DNA of 26,825 nt from JAZNQL01 sp045531205. GTDB lineage: Bacteria > Bacillota > Clostridia > UMGS1883 > UMGS1540. The DNA is taken from positions 1 to 26,825 of the forward strand of contig JAZSDN010000054.1 of NCBI GenBank assembly GCA_045531205.1, in the 5' to 3' direction. Under the pieces are notes generated by a model that was not told the DNA's origin, ran no database searches, and worked only from the letters and a program-made list of their open reading frames with translations. Every line of letters begins with the position of its first letter. Positions within the stretch are counted from its first letter, which is position 1. The translations under genes were made by a program, and so were the position numbers. Of the stretch, positions 1-7,188 are shown one piece after another.

Positions 1-403
1 TGGTATAATGTCCGTGATACAAGGAATTGTTTTTGTAGTTCCATGTCGCAAATTCAAAACTTCCATTACTATGTTCTGTTCCAGCAAGAACCACTTCATT
101 GTATTCAGAGATTTTAATATATGGCATATCAAAATCTCTTGCCTTCAGTTCAGTGCCGTTTTCCATTGCTCTGAGATACTCATCCACTTCGCAAACAATC
201 GGCTGTATTATTTTATGAAGTTTATCGACTACATTTCGGAATCGATTGTCTGATGAATAAAACATTCCGCCTTTTCTGTCAATCTTAAAAATTTCATTCT
301 CACCCTCGTAGATATCTATGCAGGTATCTCTAAGTTTTGAGTTTGTAATCCCCTGTTCATTTAATTTACGATGTACTTGTTGCAGAAATTTTTCAGTATA
401 CAT
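1..403 (-). CDS. Hypothetical protein, partial (C-terminus beyond left edge)
   Basis: An open frame runs from an ATG at 401-403 leftwards off the window, giving 134 residues with no stop. It begins MYTEKFLQQVHRKLNEQG. The start is well supported: the minus strand reads aaaggagggg just upstream of the ATG. The protein is soluble, with no signal peptide or membrane segment, and is rich in charged and aromatic residues. I do not recognise its family. Its style and its position beside a duplicated tRNA 3' end suggest cargo of an integrative element, but that is inference from context. A 28-codon ORF and a terminator-like hairpin lie directly upstream and leave no room for a separate promoter, so expression may depend on read-through of that hairpin. 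Confidence is good that it is coding and low for any role. Confidence 0.7.
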   Translation of the reverse strand, partial: MYTEKFLQQVHRKLNEQGITNSKLRDTCIDIYEGENEIFKIDRKGGMFYSSDNRFRNVVDKLHKIIQPIVCEVDEYLRAMENGTELKARDFDMPYIKISEYNEVVLAGTEHSNGSFEFATWNYKNNSLYHGHYT

Positions 404-431
404 TTTCTCCCCTCCTTTCATTTTCAGGCAC

Positions 432-468
432 AAAAAAAGAGGCAACTTCTAATTAAAGAAATTGCCTC
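432..468 (-). terminator. Rho-independent terminator or attenuator before the truncated gene
   Basis: On the minus strand a stem gaggcaa / ttgcctc (439-468 with its loop) is followed by seven T (432-438). It lies between a 28-codon ORF, whose TGA overlaps the stem base, and the start of the truncated gene only about 28 bases further on. That arrangement fits a transcription attenuator, though a simple terminator of a tiny gene is possible. Confidence 0.7.
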
Positions 469-553
469 AAACTTCTATATTAATTTGTATAAGTGTTGGT
501 TCAACTCTATTCGGTGAGTTATTGTCATAATCCATATTTCTTGCCATTGTCAT
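467..553 (-). CDS. Possible 28-aa leader peptide or small ORF
   Basis: The minus strand carries ATG at 551-553 and TGA at 467-469, encoding 28 residues starting MTMARNMDYDNN and ending QINIEV. A good ribosome site (agggtgat) lies about 7 bases before the ATG. The stop codon sits at the base of the terminator hairpin at 432-468, and the truncated gene begins just beyond. This is the usual geometry of a leader peptide controlling a terminator, but the peptide shows no run of a single regulatory codon, so the trigger is unknown. It could also be a small gene in its own right, or chance. Confidence 0.4.
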   Translation of the reverse strand: MTMARNMDYDNNSPNRVEPTLIQINIEV

Positions 554-605
554 AGTTCAAATCACCCTGAATAGAAGTGAATATCTTCAAGTTTTGATTA
601 CGAAA

Positions 606-634
606 GAGGGTTTGCGAAAAACTCGCAAACCCTC
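606..634. repeat. Perfect 12-bp hairpin
   Basis: gagggtttgcga (606-617) and its exact complement (623-634) flank a 5-base loop. The T-run on either side is short (TTT on the minus strand), so it would be a weak terminator at best. It lies between the 28-codon ORF and the tRNA-derived direct repeat, where it may mark the end of an integrated element or an upstream control hairpin. Confidence 0.55.
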
Positions 635-678
635 TCTGTTGCTGACCAAATCGACATTATATCTCTTTGGTTCTGCTT

Positions 679-710
679 TTTTGGTAGCGGGGGCAGGATT
701 TGAACCTACG
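679..710 (-). repeat. Direct repeat of tRNA-fMet 3' end (putative att site)
   Basis: Bases 679-710 match 924-955, the 3' end of the intact initiator tRNA gene, without a mismatch over 32 bp. The copy includes the CCA end, the 3' acceptor strand and the T-arm. Homology stops abruptly at 711. Such a duplicated tRNA 3' end is the classic footprint of a tyrosine-recombinase element. No integrase gene is visible here, so the element, if present, would extend beyond the left edge. The other reading is a decayed tandem tRNA gene. Confidence 0.65.
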
Positions 711-880
711 CCCTGTTGCGGTACCCGAAAAAATCTTCGCGTACGCAGTGGCGCGCTCTATTTTTTCGACCGCTGCCACTCCTTTTTCCTCGCTTCATCG
801 TCCACCGGACGCGCTCGGAAACGTCCCCTCCGGGTATTCGCCCTTCGGACTCATAACCCGTGCTGAGGCAAAAAATCAAC
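711..880. other. GC-rich structured block between the two tRNA 3'-end copies
   Basis: This stretch is clearly more GC-rich than its surroundings and contains a long imperfect stem. gcggt and cgaaaaaat (718-722, 726-734) pair with attttttcg and accgc (760-773), with a 3-base bulge. A second small inverted repeat, cgggt / acccg, lies near 835-860. Open frames crossing it on both strands include tRNA sequence and have no credible ribosome sites, so I do not call a gene. Confidence 0.5.
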
Positions 881-885
881 CCCTG

Positions 886-922
886 CAAAAAAAGATACAG
901 CACCCTGACGGATACTGTATCT
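886..922 (-). terminator. Terminator of tRNA-fMet
   Basis: On the minus strand agatacag / ctgtatct form an 8-bp stem (893-922) followed by seven T (886-892). It starts a few bases after the tRNA CCA end and would end the tRNA transcript. Confidence 0.8.
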
Positions 923-926
923 CTTT

Positions 927-1003
<77 letters not shown>

Positions 1004-1029
1004 ATATTGAATTTTTTTGAGCAATGAGT

Positions 1030-1058
1030 ATTATAGCACACTTTCTTTATGTTGTAAA
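1030..1058 (-). promoter_or_regulatory. Promoter of tRNA-fMet
   Basis: On the minus strand TTTACA (1053-1058) and TATAAT (1030-1035) are separated by exactly 17 bases. The expected start lies about 20 bases before the tRNA 5' end. Confidence 0.8.
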
Positions 1059-1131
1059 GACTTTTTTTGAAAAAAATAAATTATTTTCTGTGCATACACT
1101 TTATTATATGTAAAAATTTTTATATTATACC

Positions 1132-1156
1132 AAAAAACGGAGCAAAATTTGCTCCG
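1132..1156 (-). terminator. Terminator of the PHP phosphatase gene
   Basis: On the minus strand cggagca / tgctccg pair around a 5-base AT loop (1138-1156), then six T follow (1132-1137). It begins six bases after the stop codon of the gene at 1162-1962. Confidence 0.85.
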
Positions 1157-1161
1157 GTATA

Positions 1162-1962
1162 TTATATTTTTTCAAAATAGGGTTTACGGTCTTTGTAATA
1201 TGCAATATAACGGAAGCCGGCATCCTTTGCCGCAACAATGGCGGTGGGGATTCCAAGCCCTACATAAGTAGTAAAGTGAGCGTCCGAGCCTATTGTAAGA
1301 ATTTCTCCCCCAAGGCTTTTATATTTTTTTAAAAGGCTTGGCAGGGGGTTTAATTTTTTTGAAGGGAATCGAAGCCCCGATGTATTGATTTCAAGTCCCT
1401 TGCCGTGAGCTATAATCTTTTTTAAAACGGGAACGGCAAGCTCTTCATATTCTCCGGGGATGGTGGCAAGGTTTACTCTGTTCATATATCTTACAGGGTA
1501 GCATATATGGGCAAAAACATCGTACAAAGCGGAATCTGCAGCGGCTTCTGCCTCTGAAAAATATTTTTGCAGCCACTCAAAATAGTTATCCTTTGTAAAC
1601 TCTGTAAACGCAAGGTCAATATCTCCCGACAAATTATGAACAGAACCCAAAACAAAATCATATTTATAATTTTTTAAAAGTTTTTTTATACTTTCGGGAT
1701 AAAGCTGTGCTTGTCCTGCCTCAACCCCTGCAAGTATTTTTATTTGATTTCCCAGCATTTGCCTAACGGCATAAAGCTCGTCAAAATAAGCTTTGGGGTC
1801 ATATTCATTTATACAGTCAGGGTCGTTTGCCGTGGGGTCAAAATGGTCGCACACGGCTATTTCGGTAAGTCCCTTTTTCAAAGCTGTGAGGGCTATCGAC
1901 AAAATGGCACTCTTTGAATCCGGCGAAAAATGTGAATGGATATGATAATCGCGGCAAATCAA
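1162..1962 (-). CDS. PHP-domain histidinol-phosphatase family protein
   Basis: This is a PHP-superfamily metal-dependent phosphoesterase of the HisJ/HisK type (about 265 aa, normal for the family). Family members dephosphorylate L-histidinol phosphate in histidine synthesis, but related proteins act on other phosphates, and no other his gene is nearby. Visible metal-binding motifs are DYHIHSHFSPD at the N-terminus, CDHFD around residue 40, GVEAG, GSVHN, HICYP and IGSDAHF near the C-terminus. I chose a TTG start at 1960-1962 because AGGTGA lies five bases upstream. The in-frame GTG at 1969-1971 is part of that same site and would have no ribosome site of its own; it would add three residues. 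Monocistronic, with its own promoter and terminator. The fold is sure, the substrate less so. Confidence 0.88.
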   Translation of the reverse strand: MICRDYHIHSHFSPDSKSAILSIALTALKKGLTEIAVCDHFDPTANDPDCINEYDPKAYFDELYAVRQMLGNQIKILAGVEAGQAQLYPESIKKLLKNYKYDFVLGSVHNLSGDIDLAFTEFTKDNYFEWLQKYFSEAEAAADSALYDVFAHICYPVRYMNRVNLATIPGEYEELAVPVLKKIIAHGKGLEINTSGLRFPSKKLNPLPSLLKKYKSLGGEILTIGSDAHFTTYVGLGIPTAIVAAKDAGFRYIAYYKDRKPYFEKI

Positions 1963-1997
1963 ATAAGTCACCTGGTTTCTTTCTCATAATATTTATC

Positions 1998-2026
1998 ATT
2001 ATATTACAAAACAGGTTAAAAATCAA
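1998..2026 (-). promoter_or_regulatory. Promoter of the PHP phosphatase gene
   Basis: On the minus strand TTGATT (2021-2026) and TATAAT (1998-2003) have a 17-base spacer. The predicted start lies close to 1990, leaving a short leader before the TTG start. Confidence 0.75.
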
Positions 2027-2046
2027 TAGGCACTAATAAAAATTAT

Positions 2047-2111
2047 TGACAAAAGATATCAAAATCCTCTTCCTTGTTATGACAAAATATTCATATATTT
2101 ACTGTTATAAT
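2047..2111 (+). promoter_or_regulatory. spoIIE promoter with long spacer and Spo0A-box-like sites
   Basis: A perfect TATAAT (2106-2111) is preceded by the -35-like ATGACA (2079-2084) at 21 bases, not 17. Two identical TGACAAA sequences (2047-2053 and 2080-2086) lie 33 bp apart and match the Spo0A box TGNCGAA at all but one position. Spo0A-activated sigma-A promoters such as B. subtilis spoIIE and spoIIG are known for 21-22 bp spacing. Assignment to Spo0A is inference. Confidence 0.6.
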
Positions 2112-2133
2112 TTAATAGACAGGAGTTGATAGT

Positions 2134-4368
2134 ATGGAGATACAGCCGGCATTACAAAAAACTACGGCAATAAAAGACAAAGACATTCTGATTAAATTCA
2201 TTTTCAGATTTTTTTCGGCAGCAGCAAGCATAGCAGGAGAAATTATGCCCTTTGGCACGGCTTTTTTTGCAGCCGATTTTACAAAAAATGTTCCCATTAT
2301 ATCAGCGGTGGGAGTTTTGTTCTGGAGCTTCTTTTCGGGGAGTATTTACATAATAAAATATGCGGCGGCACTTATTCTTTTTACAGTTTTTATTAAAAGG
2401 TTTACATATTTTAAGAAAAAAGCGGTAAGACGGGGACTTTTAATGGGAGCCTGTGTATTCTTTTCGGGGTTTTTAAGTCTTTTTGGGAATAATATTCTGC
2501 TATACGATATTGCCCTTATGGCTTTTGAAGGGGTGCTTAATATAGCATTCACGGTTATTTTTGACTCTTTTTCAAAGGCCGTGCAAAGAAAAAACAGCGA
2601 AGGCTTTTTTGGCGAAAACATTTTTTATGCGGCAAGCGTTGTTGCGGCGGTAAATATGGGAATTGCAGGGTTTCTTAACTTTTCTGCCTTTTCGTTTTCT
2701 CATTGCGTGGCGGCTTTTTCGGTGCTTGTGTTTTCGGGCGGAGCGGAAATTTCGGCTGCCGCGGCGGCGGGGCTTATACTCGGCTTTTCAGCTTTGGGGG
2801 ATAACAGTGCCGCTATGATGTGCTCTTTCGGCATTGCGGCAATGTGTACAAGCAGGATACATAAGTACGGAAAAAGTGCGGCGGCACTTACCTTTATTAT
2901 AACATTTTCGACTTTAGCTATATATTTTGACGGCTTTGTTCATAGCTTTACGGGGATTTTCAGTGCTCTTGCAGGTGGGGTTATTTATGTCCTTCTGCCT
3001 GCGTCAACCATTAAAAAAATAATGCCCTGTACAAAAAATGACAAAAATGCTTATGCCAGAATAAATATGCTTGCAAAGAGGGATATGGTAAATATTTCAG
3101 AAGCTCTTTCTGATGTTGCAGATACATTTTGTATGCTGTGTAATAATCATACTCCTGGGACAGATAATGCTGCAAACGTGTTTTTTGACAAGACCATAAA
3201 ATGGGTTTGCGGAGGCTGTAAGCGTGCGGGGATATGCTGGAAAAAGGATTTTCATATAACCTATGCCGCATTTTTTGTTATGCTTCGCTTGTGCGAAGAA
3301 AAGGGAGAGCTTAAAAATTCCGATTTGCCCGAAAGCATAAGGGAGAACTGTTTAAACCCTGCACGCCTTATAAGTGCCTATAATACAAAGCTTGATAGCT
3401 ATAAAACGGACAAGCTGTGGGAAAGCAGAATAAACGAAGGCAGATTTCTTATATCGGCACAGCTTAAAGGGATAAGCGAAATGCTGTATGAAGAAAGCAA
3501 TAAATTTTACAAGGGGATACGGTTTAATCCTTCTGCAGAAACCCTTGCCGAGGCAAAGCTTGCAGAGCATAAGGTGGATGCAGAGGTAAACATTTTTGAG
3601 GACGGGGACAAAATAAGGGCAGAGGTTAATATTTTTGAAGGGGAGGGCAAACGCAACTGCGTTGAAAGCATAATAAGCCAATGTCTTTCTGTTCCCATGT
3701 GCACAATTCGTGACAAGGGGGAAAGTATGTCGCTTGTATCGCACAAAAATCAAACCGACGCCTTTTGTACAAGCATTGTAAAAAGCAAAAGCGGAATAAG
3801 CGGTGACAGTTTTGGGAGAGCCATTTCTCCTTTTGGAACAGAATATTTTATTTTAAGTGACGGTATGGGAAGCGGAGAAGCAGCAGGTCAAAACAGCCGT
3901 GCAGCTGTAAGTCTTGTAAAAAATATGCTGGCGGCAGGCTTTTCGGAAAGAGTGGTTATTGGAATGGTAAATTCCATTTTTATGCTAAAATCAAGCGAAA
4001 CCTCGTTTGCTACATTAGACCTTTTGGCAATAGAAGACGGGTTTGCCCGCTTTTATAAAATAGGGGCAAGCGAAAGCTATGTAATAACAGACGGGGAATG
4101 TGTGTGCATAAAATCCGAAACCCTGCCTGCGGGGGTTATGCCAAAAGCCGAAGCAGAAGAAAAAAGTGTAAGAATATCAAAAGGCTCAAAAATAGTTATG
4201 ATGAGTGACGGCACATACGAAGCCTTATGTGAAAAAAACTATCGTGCAGAGGATATAATACTTTCGTTTAAAGGGGATGCAAAAAGTCTTTGCAAAAAAA
4301 TTTTATCACTTGCCTCAGACGGGGAAATTCAGGACGATATGACAGTTGCGGCGGTATTTATTGAATAA
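2134..4368 (+). CDS. spoIIE: Stage II sporulation protein E (SpoIIE) phosphatase
   Basis: This is the membrane-bound PP2C-type serine phosphatase that dephosphorylates SpoIIAA and so activates sigma-F in the forespore; it also takes part in asymmetric septation. The 744-aa protein has about ten hydrophobic segments in residues 1-300. A central cytoplasmic region follows, with clustered cysteines around residue 359 (CGGCKRAGIC, then W). A C-terminal PP2C domain spans about 545-744 and contains SDGMGSGEAAGQ near 575, MMSDGTYEAL near 688 and QDDMTVA near the end; these aspartates bind the metals. It is slightly shorter than the B. subtilis protein (about 827 aa). The ATG is preceded by AGGAGTTGAT at 2121-2130. 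No terminator separates it from the small gene downstream. Confidence 0.97.
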   Translation: MEIQPALQKTTAIKDKDILIKFIFRFFSAAASIAGEIMPFGTAFFAADFTKNVPIISAVGVLFWSFFSGSIYIIKYAAALILFTVFIKRFTYFKKKAVRRGLLMGACVFFSGFLSLFGNNILLYDIALMAFEGVLNIAFTVIFDSFSKAVQRKNSEGFFGENIFYAASVVAAVNMGIAGFLNFSAFSFSHCVAAFSVLVFSGGAEISAAAAAGLILGFSALGDNSAAMMCSFGIAAMCTSRIHKYGKSAAALTFIITFSTLAIYFDGFVHSFTGIFSALAGGVIYVLLPASTIKKIMPCTKNDKNAYARINMLAKRDMVNISEALSDVADTFCMLCNNHTPGTDNAANVFFDKTIKWVCGGCKRAGICWKKDFHITYAAFFVMLRLCEEKGELKNSDLPESIRENCLNPARLISAYNTKLDSYKTDKLWESRINEGRFLISAQLKGISEMLYEESNKFYKGIRFNPSAETLAEAKLAEHKVDAEVNIFEDGDKIRAEVNIFEGEGKRNCVESIISQCLSVPMCTIRDKGESMSLVSHKNQTDAFCTSIVKSKSGISGDSFGRAISPFGTEYFILSDGMGSGEAAGQNSRAAVSLVKNMLAAGFSERVVIGMVNSIFMLKSSETSFATLDLLAIEDGFARFYKIGASESYVITDGECVCIKSETLPAGVMPKAEAEEKSVRISKGSKIVMMSDGTYEALCEKNYRAEDIILSFKGDAKSLCKKILSLASDGEIQDDMTVAAVFIE

Positions 4369-4410
4369 ATGGGAAAAGATTGGGAAAAATAAGCAGGCAG
4401 AGGTGATAAA

Positions 4411-4671
4411 ATGAATAAACATTCAAAAAAAGTTTTTGTAATGAACAATTTGAACTCAAGGTATATAGAACAGGCAATTTTTATATTAAAGGACAACGAA
4501 ACCAGATTAAGTGATTCTGTAATATATGAGGCTGAAAAAATAGTTTCACGCTATCTTGCGGGGGAAGAAAATAACAAAAAAAGTGCCGCAAAAAGCGGCA
4601 CAGTGTTTATGGTTTTTGCAGGGTTAATTGCTTTGTTACTGGCAGTATATACTGCCTGCAAAATAATTTAG
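4411..4671 (+). CDS. Small hypothetical protein with C-terminal membrane segment
   Basis: The 86-aa protein begins 42 bases after spoIIE and is probably co-transcribed with it. The start is supported by AGAGGTGAT three bases before the ATG. Residues 1-60 are hydrophilic, and residues about 64-84 form one hydrophobic helix (FMVFAGLIALLLAVYTA), suggesting a tail-anchored membrane protein. I do not recognise the family. Position suggests, but does not show, a sporulation link. Its stop codon overlaps that of the convergent mscL, and its codons around residues 56-64 coincide with a perfect antisense terminator. Confidence 0.75.
   Translation: MNKHSKKVFVMNNLNSRYIEQAIFILKDNETRLSDSVIYEAEKIVSRYLAGEENNKKSAAKSGTVFMVFAGLIALLLAVYTACKII
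4575..4601 (-). terminator. Terminator of pot-mscL operon, inside the convergent CDS
   Basis: On the minus strand gtgccgc / gcggcac form a perfect 7-bp stem with loop ttttt (4583-4601), followed by eight T (4575-4582). It lies about 67 bases past the mscL stop and wholly within the coding sequence of the plus-strand gene 4411-4671. It is the only terminator visible for this operon. Confidence 0.85.
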
Positions 4672-5084
4672 ATATCTGAAGTACAGTGAGGGCATTTTGT
4701 TGCTTTTACCGAAACGGTGCTGCAGCAGTAAGGGCACTCTTTTTCTTCGGGAGCTGCCTCTTCCTCTTCTTCTTCCTTTTTCTTTATTGCCAAAGCAGTA
4801 AGTCTGTTTAAGAACTTTACAAAAAGGAAGATAATAAATGCCATAATCAAAAAGTTAATAATTGCTGTAATAAACGAGCCGTACTTTAAGGAAACTCCCC
4901 AGATTTCAACCTGTAACTCGGCAAGGTCGTTTTTTACAAAAAGACCAAGCAGGGGAGAAATAACATCATTTACAAGCGAATCAACAATAGCCTTGAAGGC
5001 AGCACCTATAATAACGCCGACTGCAAGGTCGATTACATTGCCTTTAAATGCAAAGGCTTTGAATTCATCAAAAAATTTTTTCAT
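4668..5084 (-). CDS. mscL: Large-conductance mechanosensitive channel MscL
   Basis: MscL forms a homopentameric membrane pore that opens under membrane tension and releases solutes after hypo-osmotic shock. The 138-aa protein has the usual N-terminal helix FKAFAFKGNVIDLAVGVIIG, the first membrane segment with the conserved glycine/alanine packing, a short loop, a second segment (residues about 68-93) and a charged cytoplasmic tail. The tail is extended: after a run of glutamates, CPYC and CPHC pairs form a putative zinc ribbon at residues 117-135. The ATG overlaps the potA stop (TAATG), so translation is coupled to the polyamine operon. Confidence 0.95.
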   Translation of the reverse strand: MKKFFDEFKAFAFKGNVIDLAVGVIIGAAFKAIVDSLVNDVISPLLGLFVKNDLAELQVEIWGVSLKYGSFITAIINFLIMAFIIFLFVKFLNRLTALAIKKKEEEEEEAAPEEKECPYCCSTVSVKATKCPHCTSDI

Positions 5085-6136
5085 TACTTTGTCTCCGTTT
5101 CTTCAGTTTTTTTCATTACATGGATATCATCAGGGAAAATGTTTAATCCTACATTTGCACCTTCCTCTTCCATCTTAGTGCTTTGTATAAGCCAGTCTAT
5201 GCCGTTTGCTTCAACTGTCATTTCGTAGTGAACACCTTTAAAGAATACACTCTTTACTACCCCTGAAAGCATTCCCGAATCGGGCGAAACTATCTTAATA
5301 TCTTCGGGGCGGACTACAACGTCAACCTTTTCATCACGGTCAAAACCGCTGTCAACGCAGGTAAATTCTCTGCCCGCAAAAGAAACCTTAAAGTTTTCGT
5401 GCATAATGGCGGGGATAATATTGCTCTCGCCTATAAAGCGGGCAACAAATCTGCAGCAAGGCTCGTTATAAATATCAACGGGAGTGCCTATCTGCAGAAT
5501 TTTACCGCTGTTCATAACAACAATGGTGTCCGACATTGTGAGTGCTTCTTCCTGGTCGTGGGTTACATATATAAAGGTTATACCAAGTGACTTCTGCAGT
5601 TTTTTAAGCTCGGTCTGCATTTCCTGGCGGAGCTTTAAGTCAAGTGCTCCCAAAGGCTCGTCAAAAAGCAAAACCTCGGGCTGGCAAACAATGGCTCTTG
5701 CAATGGCAACACGCTGTTGCTGACCGCCCGAAAGCGAGTCGGGCTTACGCTTTTCGTATCCAGGTAAGCCTACAAGCTTTAATGCCCAGGTCACCTTGTC
5801 ACGGATATCCTTTTCAGCCATCTTTTTTATACGCAGACCAAAAGCCACGTTTTCGTATATATTCATGTGCGGAAAAAGTGAATACTTCTGGAAAACAGTA
5901 TTAAAGTTTCGCTTTTCGGGGGGAATATTTTTCATATCTTTACCGCGGTACAAAACTTCGCCCGAATCGGGAGATTCAAATCCGCCTATAAGACGCAGTG
6001 TAGTTGTTTTACCGCAACCCGAAGGACCGAGCAAGGTTACAAATTCATTTTCTCGGATATAAAGGTTAAAGTCGTGTAAAACTTCACTGTCGCCGTAATT
6101 TTTACAAACATTTTTAAGCTCAATAATGCGCTCCAT
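5084..6136 (-). CDS. potA: Spermidine/putrescine ABC transporter ATP-binding protein
   Basis: PotA is the ATPase of the PotABCD importer. In the 350-aa protein the ABC domain fills residues 1-235: Walker A GPSGCGKT (37-44), Q-loop VFQKYSLFPHM, signature LSGGQQQRVAIARA (from 135), Walker B LLFDEP (156-161), D-loop and switch histidine VTHD (about 193). A C-terminal TOBE-type regulatory domain follows (FIGESNIIPA and VVRPEDIKI). I chose the ATG at 6134-6136, which has AAAGGAAA seven bases upstream, rather than the ATG at 6149-6151 overlapping the potD stop or the TTG before it, which lack ribosome sites. potA comes after potD here, not first as in many bacteria. Confidence 0.96.
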   Translation of the reverse strand: MERIIELKNVCKNYGDSEVLHDFNLYIRENEFVTLLGPSGCGKTTTLRLIGGFESPDSGEVLYRGKDMKNIPPEKRNFNTVFQKYSLFPHMNIYENVAFGLRIKKMAEKDIRDKVTWALKLVGLPGYEKRKPDSLSGGQQQRVAIARAIVCQPEVLLFDEPLGALDLKLRQEMQTELKKLQKSLGITFIYVTHDQEEALTMSDTIVVMNSGKILQIGTPVDIYNEPCCRFVARFIGESNIIPAIMHENFKVSFAGREFTCVDSGFDRDEKVDVVVRPEDIKIVSPDSGMLSGVVKSVFFKGVHYEMTVEANGIDWLIQSTKMEEEGANVGLNIFPDDIHVMKKTEETETK

Positions 6137-6150
6137 TTTATTTCCTTTCA

Positions 6151-7188
6151 TCAATGAACCATAAGTTTTACTTCGGTCCAGATATCAGCGTATTTTGCAT
6201 TTGATTCGTCAGAGAGATTGTGGTAGAATTCACAATTTGCAGCTGCTTCCTCGGAAGGGTAAATAGCATACTCATCACGGAATTCCACATCCTCGTAAAT
6301 TGCCGAGTGAGGCATACAGTAGCCCATTGTAGCATTCATTCTTGCAACATCCTCACGAAGCATAAAGTTTATAAATTCTTCAGCCAAAGCCTTGTTCTTT
6401 GAACCCTTTGGAATACACATAGCATCATAGAAGATGTTACTGCCTTCCTCGGGGATAACAAATGCAAGGTCGGGATTTTCTGCTATGCAAAGAGAAGCAT
6501 CGCCCGAATATACAACGGCTAAAGCCGCATCGCCTGCAACCATTTTTTCACGAACAAGGTCTGTGAAGTATGCCTGAACATTGGGGCTTTGAGCTATAAG
6601 CTGTTCCTTTGCCTTTGAAAGCTCTGCATCGTTTTCGGAGTTTAAGGAATAGCCAAGCATTTTTAAGGTTATGCCTATAGAGTCACGCTCGGAATCGTAC
6701 ATAATAACATTGTTTTCGTACTTTTTGTCCCAGAGTGTTTTAAATGAAGGCACACCGTCAACCATTTTTTTGTTGTAAAGTATGCCTACTGTACCAAAGG
6801 TGTAGGGAACAGAGTACATATTTTCAGGGTCATAGTCTAAATTTCTAAAGTTATCAGTAATATATTTTTCGTAGTTTTCAATGTTTTCAAAGGATATGGG
6901 TTCAAGCTCATCTTCCGAAATCATTCTTTCAATCATATAGTCAGAGGGGAAAATAACATCATATACACCAGCGTTGTTTGAAACCTTGTTATGCATTGAT
7001 TCATTAGAATCAAAAAGCTCGTAATTTACTTTAACGCCGGGGTGTTCTGCCTCAAACATTTCTATAACGCCCTCGCCTATATAGTCGCCCCAGTTATATA
7101 CGTTTAAAACCTGTGTGTTCTGTCCCGAACAAGCACAAAGGCTTGTAAGAAGTACAGCGGTTAAAATAAGTGCCGATAATTTTTTCAT
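6151..7188 (-). CDS. potD: Spermidine/putrescine-binding lipoprotein
   Basis: PotD is the extracytoplasmic receptor that delivers polyamines to PotBC. The 345-aa protein has a lipoprotein signal with lipobox LCAC (lipidated Cys20), so it would be anchored to the outer face of the membrane. Family motifs include LNVYNWGDYIGEGV after the signal, PSDYMIERM, YSVPYTFGTVGI, VVYSGDA and EEGSNIFYDAMCIPKGS. The last corresponds to the polyamine-contact segment; in it an aromatic pair FY precedes the aspartate. Its ATG overlaps the potC stop (ATGA), indicating coupled translation. Specificity between putrescine and spermidine cannot be told by eye. Confidence 0.95.
   Translation of the reverse strand: MKKLSALILTAVLLTSLCACSGQNTQVLNVYNWGDYIGEGVIEMFEAEHPGVKVNYELFDSNESMHNKVSNNAGVYDVIFPSDYMIERMISEDELEPISFENIENYEKYITDNFRNLDYDPENMYSVPYTFGTVGILYNKKMVDGVPSFKTLWDKKYENNVIMYDSERDSIGITLKMLGYSLNSENDAELSKAKEQLIAQSPNVQAYFTDLVREKMVAGDAALAVVYSGDASLCIAENPDLAFVIPEEGSNIFYDAMCIPKGSKNKALAEEFINFMLREDVARMNATMGYCMPHSAIYEDVEFRDEYAIYPSEEAAANCEFYHNLSDESNAKYADIWTEVKLMVH

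Noticed and set aside
3352..3753. Minus-strand ORFs inside spoIIE
   Set aside because: Shadow frames of a clear SpoIIE coding region, without ribosome sites.
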